A DNA stretch of 64,000 nucleotides from Lacisediminihabitans sp040549525 (GTDB lineage: Bacteria; Actinomycetota; Actinomycetes; Actinomycetales; Microbacteriaceae): the NCBI RefSeq assembly GCF_040549525.1, contig NZ_JBEPTM010000001.1, positions 310,001 to 374,000 on the forward strand, read 5' to 3'. The position numbers were made by a program, and so were the translations under genes. Each line of letters opens with the position of its first letter. Within the stretch, counting starts at the first letter, position 1. The notes below the pieces were generated by a model, which was given only the letters and a program-made list of their open reading frames with translations, had not been told where the DNA came from and searched no databases. Positions 50,101 through 56,916 of this stretch are shown here, one piece after another.

Positions 50101-51041
50101 ATGCGCAGGGCCGCCAGCTCGTCCTCGATCTGGCCACCCTCGTGGGCGTTGAACGGCCAGACCACGATCTTCTTCTCGCCGCGATACGCGTTGAAGGCGG
50201 CGAACACGGTGGACGGCGGGCAGGTCGTATCCATCAGGGCGGTCGAGAACCAGGCCGGGGCCGTGGCGCGCCGGGCGAAATTGACGCCGTCGAAGTAGCC
50301 GAGCGTCTTCTGCACTGCCGTGGCCTTCGCGCGATGCACGGCGAGGTAGCGCCCGATCTCGCGATAGGGATCGCTGTCGGTGATCGTGATCGCGCGCGGG
50401 AAGTCGCAGAGGAAGGGCACGAACGGGAAGACCGCTCGAAGGCCGTCGACCAGGCCAGCGACGGCGAGAGCGAGCCCGCCGCCCTGGCTGAATCCCAGCA
50501 CCGATATCCGGGTCGCGTAGATCGCCGGCAACGATCGGGCCGCCTCGATCGCCCGGACGGCATCCGTGATCACCCGGCGGTAGTAGTAGGTCTCCGGGGA
50601 TTCGATACCCCGCGTCATGAATCCGGGGCTGCTCGGGGCGGAGCCGTGCGGGTCCGCGGTATCGCCGGGACTCCAGATGGACCCTTGTCCGCGGGTGTCC
50701 ATCTGCAGGTGCGCGAATCCGGCCGACGACCAGAACAGCTTCTCGACGGCATGACCGCGACCGCCGCCGTACCCGACGAACTCCACCAGGGCGGGAAGTG
50801 GCTGCGTGATACCGACGGGAAGGCGCAGCCACGCGTGCACCCGGTGACCACCGTATCCGGCGAAGCTCACATCGAAGACCTCGATGGTGCGCAACCCCGA
50901 ATCGACGGGTGCCACGGTCAGTGCGAGATCGAACCCGCGCGACTCGGCGAGGGTCGCATCCCAGAACGCATCGAAATCCGGTGGATCGACCTGGCTGCTC
51001 TCATAGGACCGCAACTGGGCTTCGGGCAGATCCGTGAACAT
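50088..51041 (-). CDS. CE7 acetylxylan esterase / cephalosporin-C deacetylase
   Basis: This 317-aa alpha/beta hydrolase of the AXE1 (CE7) family starts at ATG 51041. The N-terminus LPEAQLRSYESSQVDPPDFDAFWDATLAES, MDTRGQGSIWSPGDTADPHGS, and the nucleophile elbow GFSQGGGLAL are typical. Asp and His of the triad lie in LMDTTCPPSTVFAAFNAY and FNAHEGGQ. There is no signal peptide, so it acts inside the cell on imported acetylated oligosaccharides. Its last residues (ALRILTA) are encoded within an octamer repeat array, so the C-terminus may be variable between strains. Confidence 0.92.
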   Translation of the reverse strand: MFTDLPEAQLRSYESSQVDPPDFDAFWDATLAESRGFDLALTVAPVDSGLRTIEVFDVSFAGYGGHRVHAWLRLPVGITQPLPALVEFVGYGGGRGHAVEKLFWSSAGFAHLQMDTRGQGSIWSPGDTADPHGSAPSSPGFMTRGIESPETYYYRRVITDAVRAIEAARSLPAIYATRISVLGFSQGGGLALAVAGLVDGLRAVFPFVPFLCDFPRAITITDSDPYREIGRYLAVHRAKATAVQKTLGYFDGVNFARRATAPAWFSTALMDTTCPPSTVFAAFNAYRGEKKIVVWPFNAHEGGQIEDELAALRILTA

Positions 51042-51078
51042 CGTCGTCCTTAGAGAATGTGAAGTGCGGCGACCGGTT

Positions 51079-51708
51079 CTAGACGGTCAGGCGGATGAAG
51101 AGTGGCGAGCCCCACAGGCTGCCCACGTGCTCCACGTACCGGCCCGGGCGTGGCGAGTTGTACATGCCACCGGCGCCGTCGTAGATGCCCACGTGCTGGC
51201 CGGGCCAGTAGACGAGGTCGCCGGCGACGGCATCCGCCTTGCTGATGCTCACTCCGAGGCGAGCCTGGTGGTCGGCTCCGCGAGGCAGGCTGATGCCGAA
51301 TCCGGCGAAGACGTACTGGGTGAATCCGTCGCACGAGAAGCTGGTCTGGGGGCTGTTGCCGGTGCCGTAGGGCACGACGCCCACGAACTGGGCCGCGTAG
51401 GCGAGCACCGCCGCTCCGCTGTAGGAGGGGGCCGGGGGGTTGACGGTCACTCCGCTGAAGCGGTTCGCAACGGGAGCCTTACCGACCGCGGCGACGATCA
51501 CGACGGGCGGGGGCTTGGTCACCGAGTACCCGTCGCGGGAGGGGGCGACGATCGCCACAGAGGAGACAACCGAAGCCGTCTGGACCGTTGCCGGGCGGCC
51601 GGTGACCGCGGCCGCGGAGCCGACGACGGCATACGCGGGGATGGCTACAGTCGCGATGAGAGCGCCCGCGGCCACAAGGGCACCGAGCTTCGCGGCGTAA
51701 GAAGTCAT
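51079..51708 (-). CDS. NlpC/P60 family peptidoglycan endopeptidase
   Basis: The 209-aa exported protein starts at ATG 51708 with a signal peptide (KLGALVAAGALIATVAIPAYA). An Ala/Val/Pro linker includes the motif SRDGYSVTKPPP, which recurs in the third M23 protein as GRDGYAVTLPPPPP. The C-terminal NlpC/P60 domain has the catalytic Cys in TSFSCDGFTQYVFAGFG and His in GQHVGIYDGAGGMY. It would cut within peptidoglycan stem peptides. The shared linker motif suggests it works in the same compartment and system as the M23 hydrolases. A palindrome lies 30 bp before its start. Confidence 0.9.
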   Translation of the reverse strand: MTSYAAKLGALVAAGALIATVAIPAYAVVGSAAAVTGRPATVQTASVVSSVAIVAPSRDGYSVTKPPPVVIVAAVGKAPVANRFSGVTVNPPAPSYSGAAVLAYAAQFVGVVPYGTGNSPQTSFSCDGFTQYVFAGFGISLPRGADHQARLGVSISKADAVAGDLVYWPGQHVGIYDGAGGMYNSPRPGRYVEHVGSLWGSPLFIRLTV

Positions 51709-51738
51709 CCCGACAGGCTAGCCCACGGCCTCCCAAAA

Positions 51739-51759
51739 GTCTCATTCTGATAACGAGAC
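51739..51759 (-). promoter_or_regulatory. Palindrome upstream of the NlpC/P60 gene
   Basis: GTCTCATT and AACGAGAC, 7 of 8 positions symmetrical, are separated by 5 bases. On the gene strand it contains TCGTTATCAG, close to TCGTTATAAG in the motif before M23 peptidase 1. It lies 31-51 bp upstream of the ATG, where a repressor or an activator would fit. Confidence 0.45.
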
Positions 51760-51863
51760 GCCCGTGAACTGGGGCGTTCCGGGCGCGTTTCGGGGGTGAT
51801 CAGACCGGTGCGCCTCATTTCTTCGGAGAAATATCGCGACACGCCGAAAACACTAGATGTAGT

Positions 51864-51896
51864 GGAATGACAGGAGTGTCATTCCGGTTATATAGT
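51864..51896 (+). promoter_or_regulatory. Promoter and operator of the orphan peptide gene
   Basis: A perfect 9-bp inverted repeat GGAATGACA / TGTCATTCC with a GGAG centre (51864-51885) overlaps an ATGACA -35 (51867-51872). A TATAGT -10 (51891-51896) follows at 18 bp. The predicted transcript starts about 51903 and has a leader of roughly 75 nt. Overlap of the palindrome with the -35 suggests a repressor site. Confidence 0.65.
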
Positions 51897-51976
51897 AAGA
51901 ACCCACGACGGCACCGATTGTGAACAAGCGGTGACGGAGTACCAAACTTTCCACCCATCAGCTTCAGGAGGCTCCC

Positions 51977-52060
51977 ATGGACAACGACAACAGCTTCATC
52001 GGCGGATACGCAGTACCGGTCGACCCGATGGACGACCTGCAGTGCGACAGCTGCCAGTAA
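51977..52060 (+). CDS. Orphan 27-residue acidic peptide ending in CxxC
   Basis: An ATG at 51977, 7 bp after AGGAGG-like CAGGAGG, opens 27 codons ending TAA at 52060. The peptide begins MDNDNSFIGGYAVPVDP and ends MDDLQCDSCQ. It has a net charge of about -6, no Lys or Arg, one Tyr, and its only two cysteines are in the last five residues. It has its own promoter/operator and a very strong terminator, so it is a true transcription unit. The acidic leader-like N-terminus and short Cys-containing C-terminus resemble a RiPP precursor or a metal/redox microprotein. No modification enzyme, transporter or protease is adjacent. I do not recognise a family. Confidence 0.7.
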   Translation: MDNDNSFIGGYAVPVDPMDDLQCDSCQ

Positions 52061-52072
52061 TTCTCCATACCT

Positions 52073-52119
52073 AAAGAAAGCCCCGGTCACCATCGCTGGT
52101 GACCGGGGCTTTCTCTTTT
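52073..52119 (+). terminator. Strong intrinsic terminator after the orphan peptide gene
   Basis: A perfect 18-bp stem, AGAAAGCCCCGGTCACCA (52075-52092) against its complement at 52097-52114, with a TCGC tetraloop, is followed by CTTTT. It is the best intrinsic terminator in the window and starts 12 bp after the peptide stop codon. It also separates the unit from the hadA operon. Confidence 0.95.
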
Positions 52120-52163
52120 GGGGGCCGCCGTCGTTAGGCTCTCTCCGTGCCCAAGGAAACCGA

Positions 52164-52610
52164 ATGACAGTGAACCCCGAGCTCGCCGGCCGGGTCTTTC
52201 CGCCGACCGAGCCCTACCTCGTGGGGCGGGAGAAGATCCGCGAGTTCGCGCGCTCCGTCTTCGCCACCAACCCACTCTGCTTCGACGTGGGCGCCGCCCA
52301 AGCTGCCGGTTACCGCGACCTCGTCGCACCGCCCACCTTCCCGGTCGTCGTGCAGGAGCGCACCCTGCACCAGTTGCTCTCCGAGCCGGATGCGGGCATC
52401 GACTTCTCGCGTGTGGTGCACGGGGATCAGCGCTTCAGCTTCAGCCGCGCGATAGTCGCGGGCGATGAACTCACCGCGACGCTGACCGTCGCGAGCATCA
52501 AGTCGCTCGGCGGACACTCCATGGTCACGGCCGAGTCATCCATCGTCGGGGCGGACGGCGAGCACGTCGTCACCGCGACCTCCACCCTCGTCGTGCGGGG
52601 TGACGAATGA
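52164..52610 (+). CDS. Hydroxyacyl dehydratase subunit A-like (FAS1-like, MaoC N-terminal type)
   Basis: The 148-aa protein starts at ATG 52164 and has the hot-dog-fold pattern of HadA/HadC. TVNPELAGRVFPPTEPYLVGREKIREFARSVFATNP is followed by APPTFPVVV, VVHGDQRFSFSRAIVAGDELTATLTVASI and ITATSTLVVRG-like C-terminus. This subunit type lacks the catalytic Asp-His pair and pairs with the MaoC-like subunit encoded next. Together they would form a (3R)-hydroxyacyl-ACP/CoA dehydratase in fatty acid synthesis. Its stop overlaps the next start as ATGA. Confidence 0.88.
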   Translation: MTVNPELAGRVFPPTEPYLVGREKIREFARSVFATNPLCFDVGAAQAAGYRDLVAPPTFPVVVQERTLHQLLSEPDAGIDFSRVVHGDQRFSFSRAIVAGDELTATLTVASIKSLGGHSMVTAESSIVGADGEHVVTATSTLVVRGDE

Positions 52611-53026
52611 GCGGCATCACGGCGTCGTCCCTCGAGATCGGGCAGGTGGTGGCTGAAGCCGAGTTCGCGCTCAGCCGCGACTCGCTCGTGCGTTACGCCG
52701 GGGCATCCGGCGACTTCAACGCGATCCACTATCGCGACGACGTCGCCCAGTCGGTGGGCCTCCCCGGCGTTCTCGCGCACGGGATGCTCACGATGGGCCT
52801 CGCGGTGCAGCCGGTCGTCGACTGGATCGGAGACCCCGGACGCGTGCTCGACTACCAGGTGCGCTTCACCCGGCCGGTGCCCGTGGATGCCGCGGAGGGG
52901 GCGCTCGTGAGCGTCACCGCCAAGGTCGGCGCCCTCGAGGCCGGCGTCGCGCGCATCGACCTCACCGTCACCTTCGCCGGCGCAACGGTCCTCGGAAAGG
53001 CGCAGGTACGCGTGAGCGTGGCCTGA
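52607..53026 (+). CDS. MaoC-family hydratase, HadB-like catalytic subunit
   Basis: The 139-aa hot-dog-fold protein has the hydratase 2 motif YAGASGDFNAIHYRDDVAQSVGLPGVLAHGMLTMGL, containing the catalytic Asp and His. It starts at ATG 52607, overlapping hadA by four bases, and ends 3 bp before murB. The hadA-hadB-murB order is common in actinobacteria. The dehydratase acts in fatty acid elongation; mycolic acids are not expected in this family, so ordinary fatty acids are the likely product (inference). Confidence 0.9.
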   Translation: MSGITASSLEIGQVVAEAEFALSRDSLVRYAGASGDFNAIHYRDDVAQSVGLPGVLAHGMLTMGLAVQPVVDWIGDPGRVLDYQVRFTRPVPVDAAEGALVSVTAKVGALEAGVARIDLTVTFAGATVLGKAQVRVSVA

Positions 53027-53029
53027 TCG

Positions 53030-54139
53030 ATGGACCTTCGAGAACTCACCACCATCCGCGTCGGCGGCCCCGCGGCGGAATTCTTCGCGCCGGCGACCGC
53101 CGATCGGCTCGTCGAGACGGCCAGGGAGGTCTGGGCGAGCGGTGAGGACTGGATCGCCCTCGGTGGCGGTTCGAACCTCGTCGTGGCCGACGACGGAGTG
53201 CCTGGCACGGTCATCCATGTTGTCACCCGGGGGATCGAACGGCTGCCGGGCGAGAGCGTGGTGCTGCGCGTGCAGGCCGGCGAGTCCTGGGATGAGCTCG
53301 TCGCCCTCACTGTCGAGCAGGGTCTCGCGGGCATCGAGGCGCTCTCGGGCATCCCCGGCTCCTGCGGGGCGGCTCCGATCCAGAACATCGGTGCCTACGG
53401 GCAGGAGCTCTCCTCCTCGCTGGTCTCCATCGAGTTCCTCGATTACCTCAGCGGGCAACTCCTGCGCCTGCCGGCCTCCGAACTCGAGCTCGGCTACCGT
53501 CGATCCGCTCTCAAGGGCGGCCGGGCAGGAATCGTCATCTCGATCGATCTCGCGCTCGCGCAGAACGATGGTGCCCTCAGCGATCCGATCGAGTACGACC
53601 AGCTCGCGACCGCTCTTGGCGTCTCCGTTGGCGACCGACTTCCGCTCGCTCAGGTGCGCTCCGCGGTGCTCGCGCTGAGGCGTGCGAAGGGCATGATTCT
53701 CGATCCGGCCGATCCCGACTCGGTGAGCGCTGGCTCCTTCTTCACCAATCCGATTGTGAGCGCGGCCTTCTCTCGCTCGCTCCCCCCGGATGTTCCGCGC
53801 TGGCCGGAGGAAGACGGCCCGTCTGGCGCGGTGGCTCCGCGCGTGACTCCGCTCGAGTCCTACGTCCCCGGGCACCTGGCCCCGACGACCGTCTCAGCCG
53901 CGGGCGGCGTGAAGCTCAGCGCGGCCTGGCTGATCGAGCACTCCGGTGTGACGCGGGGTTTCCGGCTTCCGGGTTCGCGCGCGGCGATCTCGAGCAAGCA
54001 CAGCCTCGCGATCGTGAACACGGGGGGTGCGACCGCCGCCCAGGTCGCGGAGCTCGCCCGCTACATCCAGACTCGCGTACTCGGTGCCTACGGCGTCGTT
54101 CTGCAGCCGGAGCCCGTGCTGGTGGGCGTGCACGTCTGA
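53030..54139 (+). CDS. murB: UDP-N-acetylenolpyruvoylglucosamine reductase (MurB)
   Basis: The 369-aa FAD enzyme reduces enolpyruvyl-UDP-GlcNAc to UDP-MurNAc with NADPH. Motifs are TTIRVGGPAAEFF, ALGGGSNLVVADDG, GIEALSGIPGSCGAAPIQNIGAYGQE, YRRSALKGG and the catalytic Ser region SAGSFFTNPIV. KLSAAWLIEHSGVTRGF and the catalytic Glu in LQPEPVLVG complete the enzyme. The insertion before the C-terminal domain (EEDGPSGAVAPRVTPLESYVP) is typical of longer actinobacterial forms. The start is ATG 53030, directly after hadB. Confidence 0.96.
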   Translation: MDLRELTTIRVGGPAAEFFAPATADRLVETAREVWASGEDWIALGGGSNLVVADDGVPGTVIHVVTRGIERLPGESVVLRVQAGESWDELVALTVEQGLAGIEALSGIPGSCGAAPIQNIGAYGQELSSSLVSIEFLDYLSGQLLRLPASELELGYRRSALKGGRAGIVISIDLALAQNDGALSDPIEYDQLATALGVSVGDRLPLAQVRSAVLALRRAKGMILDPADPDSVSAGSFFTNPIVSAAFSRSLPPDVPRWPEEDGPSGAVAPRVTPLESYVPGHLAPTTVSAAGGVKLSAAWLIEHSGVTRGFRLPGSRAAISSKHSLAIVNTGGATAAQVAELARYIQTRVLGAYGVVLQPEPVLVGVHV

Positions 54140-54154
54140 GGTGACGGCCGACCC

Positions 54155-54928
54155 CTAGTTGGCGTTGGCGATTAGCCAGGCGTAGGGGTCGACGAAGCTT
54201 CCGTCGAGGGAGATGCCGAGGTGGAGGTGTGCGCCGGTCGAGGCGCCCGTGTTGCCGACCAGCCCGAGGGTCTGCCCCACGGTGACCGTCTGGCCGACCG
54301 CGACGGTCGGTGATCCGGCGATCATGTGCGCGTAGAGGCTCTCGACCTTCTGCCCATTGATCACATGTTCGATGACGACGCGTGTGCCGTAGGAGGCGTA
54401 GCCGCCGGTGTCCTGTCCGACGATGGTCACCACCCCGGGCGCGATCGCCCCGATGGGCGCACCGGCTCCCGGGAGGAAGTCGAGACCGTCGTGGTACGAC
54501 GAACAGCCACGACAGGGGGCCGATCGTGCACCGAATCCGCTGGCGATGGGCACGTACCGGGGGAAGGGCCACTGGATGGTGCCATTGGGGTTCGGCGTGT
54601 ACAACATGCTGCCGCGGGGGGTGAAGTTCGCCAGCTTGGCCTGGCGTACCGGGGGCGGCGGGGGAGGAAGGGTGACCGCGTAGCCGTCGCGACCAGCGGA
54701 GGTCGGGGCGGCGATAGTCGCCTCGGCGCTCGCGGCGAATGACTGGGTGGGAGCAAGGTCGCGCAACGACGAATTGGTGCGGGTGAGGGCTGCCGCGGAA
54801 TCCGCGCGGTACAGCGCCGCCGCAGGAAGCGACGTCGACACGATGAGCGCGGCGACGCCGAACAGTGCGCCGATGGCGGTGACCTTGGAGGTCACCCTCT
54901 TCAGGGCCGATCTCTGTTGCTGTGGCAC
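54155..54928 (-). CDS. M23 family peptidoglycan endopeptidase 3
   Basis: The 257-aa protein starts at GTG 54928 (MPQQQRSALKRVTSKV). Unlike the first two copies it lacks the long basic N-terminus; the membrane segment (VTAIGALFGVAALIVSTSLP) begins at about residue 16. The linker contains GRDGYAVTLPPPPPP, shared with the NlpC/P60 protein. The catalytic domain has SSYHDGLDFLPGAG and GAHLHLGISLDG and ends DPYAWLIANAN, similar to the PFAWLKANAN ends of copies 1 and 2. It converges on murB and has the shared regulatory motif upstream. Confidence 0.9.
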   Translation of the reverse strand: MPQQQRSALKRVTSKVTAIGALFGVAALIVSTSLPAAALYRADSAAALTRTNSSLRDLAPTQSFAASAEATIAAPTSAGRDGYAVTLPPPPPPVRQAKLANFTPRGSMLYTPNPNGTIQWPFPRYVPIASGFGARSAPCRGCSSYHDGLDFLPGAGAPIGAIAPGVVTIVGQDTGGYASYGTRVVIEHVINGQKVESLYAHMIAGSPTVAVGQTVTVGQTLGLVGNTGASTGAHLHLGISLDGSFVDPYAWLIANAN

Positions 54929-55005
54929 AGGGTGAGTCCTCTGCCCTGAGCGACCTCTGCGTCAGAGGTCGAGACTCGGGCGTGTTCGGGATTCGCCACC
55001 GTTTA

Positions 55006-55021
55006 GTAACGAATCGGTAAA
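55006..55021 (-). promoter_or_regulatory. Candidate operator, M23 peptidase 3
   Basis: On the minus strand it reads TTTACCGATTCGTTAC, the most regular of the three sites, with TTAC half-sites at an 11-bp period. It lies 78 bp before the GTG start. See the related sites at 22786 and 24034. Confidence 0.6.
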
Positions 55022-55063
55022 GGCTAGCAAGACTCGGGCCATTCGACCAGTGCAGCTGCTGCC

Positions 55064-55726
55064 TCAGCGCTTCAGCAGCCCGAGTTCCATGGCGAGGGTC
55101 ACGGCGCGGGTTCGGTCGCGCACACCGAGTTTCTCGAAGACATGCAGAAGGTGGGTCTTCACCGTGGCCTCGCTCAGAAACAGAGCTTTCGCGATGGACG
55201 GGTTGCTGTTTCCGTCAGCGACAAGTGCGAGCACCTGGCTCTCGCGGGCGCTCAGCGTCACCGCGGCCGGCTTCGCCACCCTGCGCACCAGCAGCGCTGC
55301 GATGGAGGGCGCGAGAGCCACCTCACCGCGAGCCACCGAACGGATGCCGGCGAGGATCTCCTCCTGCGGCGCGGCCTTCAGCAGTTAGCCGGTGGCCCCG
55401 GCCTCGATTGCGGAGAGGATCGCCTCGTCGGACTCATAGGTCGTCAGCACGATGACACGGATGCCGGGCTCCGAGGCGAGGATCTGCAGGGTCGCGGCCA
55501 CACCGTCGATCTCCACTTCGCCGACGGAGGCATCGCCGGAACGAGACGGAAGAGGCATGCGCAGGTCCATCAGCACGAGCTCTGGTTTCAGCCGGAGTGC
55601 GGTCTCCACCGCCTCGGTACCGCTCGCGGCCTCGCCGACGACTTCGACATCCGGAGCGTCCTGGAGCAACGCCACGATGCCGCTGCGCACGATCGGATGG
55701 TCGTCGGCCACCACGATGCGGATCAC
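55064..55726 (-). pseudogene. NarL/FixJ response regulator interrupted by an in-frame TAA
   Basis: The gene starts at GTG 55726 (MIRIVVADDHPIVRSG). The receiver runs to IEAGATG and then meets TAA at 55387-55385, exactly where GYLLKAA is expected, so one base change from TAC would restore it. The same frame continues LLKAAPQEEILAGIRSVARGEV into an intact LuxR-type HTH (LSARESQVLALVADGNSNPSIAKALFLSEATVKTHLL) to 55064. The receiver also has an unusual roughly 15-residue insertion after DLRMP (SRSGDASVGEVEI). The histidine kinase gene overlaps its start by four bases. A pseudogene, a recent point mutation or a base-call error are possible. Confidence 0.88.
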
Positions 55727-56880
55727 GCGGCGACCCCGATCGGCAGGGACACCGAGAGGGAGGTGCCTCCGCCGGGCACGCTGGACACCGCGAGCGCGCC
55801 GTTCACCAGGGCGAGGCGGTCACGCATTCCGGGCAGCCCGAAACCGGGCTCCGCCTCACTCGAGTCGAAGCCGGTGCCGTCATCGGTGACGGCGAGAGTC
55901 GCCGTGTGCAGCTCGGTGACCAGCCGCACAGTGGCGGATGTCGCGTGTGAGTGCTTGCGCACGTTGGCCAGCGCCTCCTGGGCGCACCGCAGCAGCACGA
56001 CCTCGGTGTCGCGATCGAGCTCGACCGAGACCTCCGCCGTCACGGTGATCGCGATCCCGGACTCCCGGCGGTAGCGTTCCGCGAGCCTCTCGAGGGCGGC
56101 CGCTATGCCGCCGCCGAGGTCGACCGTTGCGCTCGCCGCGACGAGCGAGCGCGTCTCGACCAGCACATCCCGAGCGCTCTGTTCGAGCAGGCGCAGCTGG
56201 CCGGCGAGGGGCTCGAGCCGCTCATGGGCGAGTTCGCGCTGGGCGCGCTGGCACATCATCACGATCCCGGTGAGGCTCTGGGCGATCGTGTCGTGGATCT
56301 CCCGGGCGAGTCGTTCCCGTTCGCTGACGACCCCGGTGTCATGGTTTGCGGCCGCGAGCTCGGCCTGCGTCGCGGTGAGTTCGTCGAGAAGACGAAGGCG
56401 CTCTGCGCTCAGGTCGGCGATGCGACTGATCCACAGCCCGAGCGCCAGGCTCCCGACGAGCGAGACGCTCTGGATGAGCGCGGTCTGCGCGAGGTTCTCG
56501 GAGCCCGTTCCCACCGAAACGATGAATCCGGCGCTCACCGCGAGAGCGAGACCGACATTCGCCACCATTGCCACCCTGGTCGAGGGGATCACCACCCACA
56601 GCAGCGGGAACGCGATCACCTGAACGAAGGCGAGATTCGGCGAGCAGGCGACGAGTGCCCCGGAGCCGATGATCAGCGCGAGAGCGAACGGCAGCCTGAA
56701 GCGGGCCTCTCCGCTGAGCGCTCGTCGTCCCACGGTCAGATACACGATCGACAGCAGCGCGATGGTGGCCCAGGCTCCGATCCGTTGGCCGGTGCTCGGC
56801 GCCCAGGAGAACACGTTGATGACCGCGAGCATCGCCATGGTGGTGGCGAAGAACACGTGCCACCAGCGGTTTCCGGTCAT
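55723..56880 (-). CDS. Two-component sensor histidine kinase (NarL partner type)
   Basis: The 385-aa protein has about six hydrophobic segments in residues 5-150 with no large sensor loop. A HisKA_3 domain follows with the phospho-histidine in ERLAREIHDTIAQSLTGIVMM, and an HATPase domain with CAQEALANVRKHSHAT (N box), DDGTGFD (G1) and FGLPGMRDRL. The short-loop intramembrane design is typical of kinases that sense membrane stress or antibiotics together with an ABC transporter, here the two genes just upstream on the same strand. Its partner response regulator is broken in this sequence. The start is ATG 56880. Confidence 0.92.
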   Translation of the reverse strand: MTGNRWWHVFFATTMAMLAVINVFSWAPSTGQRIGAWATIALLSIVYLTVGRRALSGEARFRLPFALALIIGSGALVACSPNLAFVQVIAFPLLWVVIPSTRVAMVANVGLALAVSAGFIVSVGTGSENLAQTALIQSVSLVGSLALGLWISRIADLSAERLRLLDELTATQAELAAANHDTGVVSERERLAREIHDTIAQSLTGIVMMCQRAQRELAHERLEPLAGQLRLLEQSARDVLVETRSLVAASATVDLGGGIAAALERLAERYRRESGIAITVTAEVSVELDRDTEVVLLRCAQEALANVRKHSHATSATVRLVTELHTATLAVTDDGTGFDSSEAEPGFGLPGMRDRLALVNGALAVSSVPGGGTSLSVSLPIGVAA

Positions 56881-56916
56881 GGGCTCAAGCCTCTCACCAG
56901 CCTGCTCGGCCGCGGC

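Noticed and set aside
51815..52093. 92-codon minus-strand frame over the orphan peptide gene
   Set aside because: It runs through the terminator stem, promoter and operator of the plus-strand unit and has no start signal.
55064..55336. Independent LuxR-type regulator gene
   Set aside because: It is in the same frame as the upstream receiver and lacks its own ribosome-binding site; it is better read as the second half of the interrupted response regulator.
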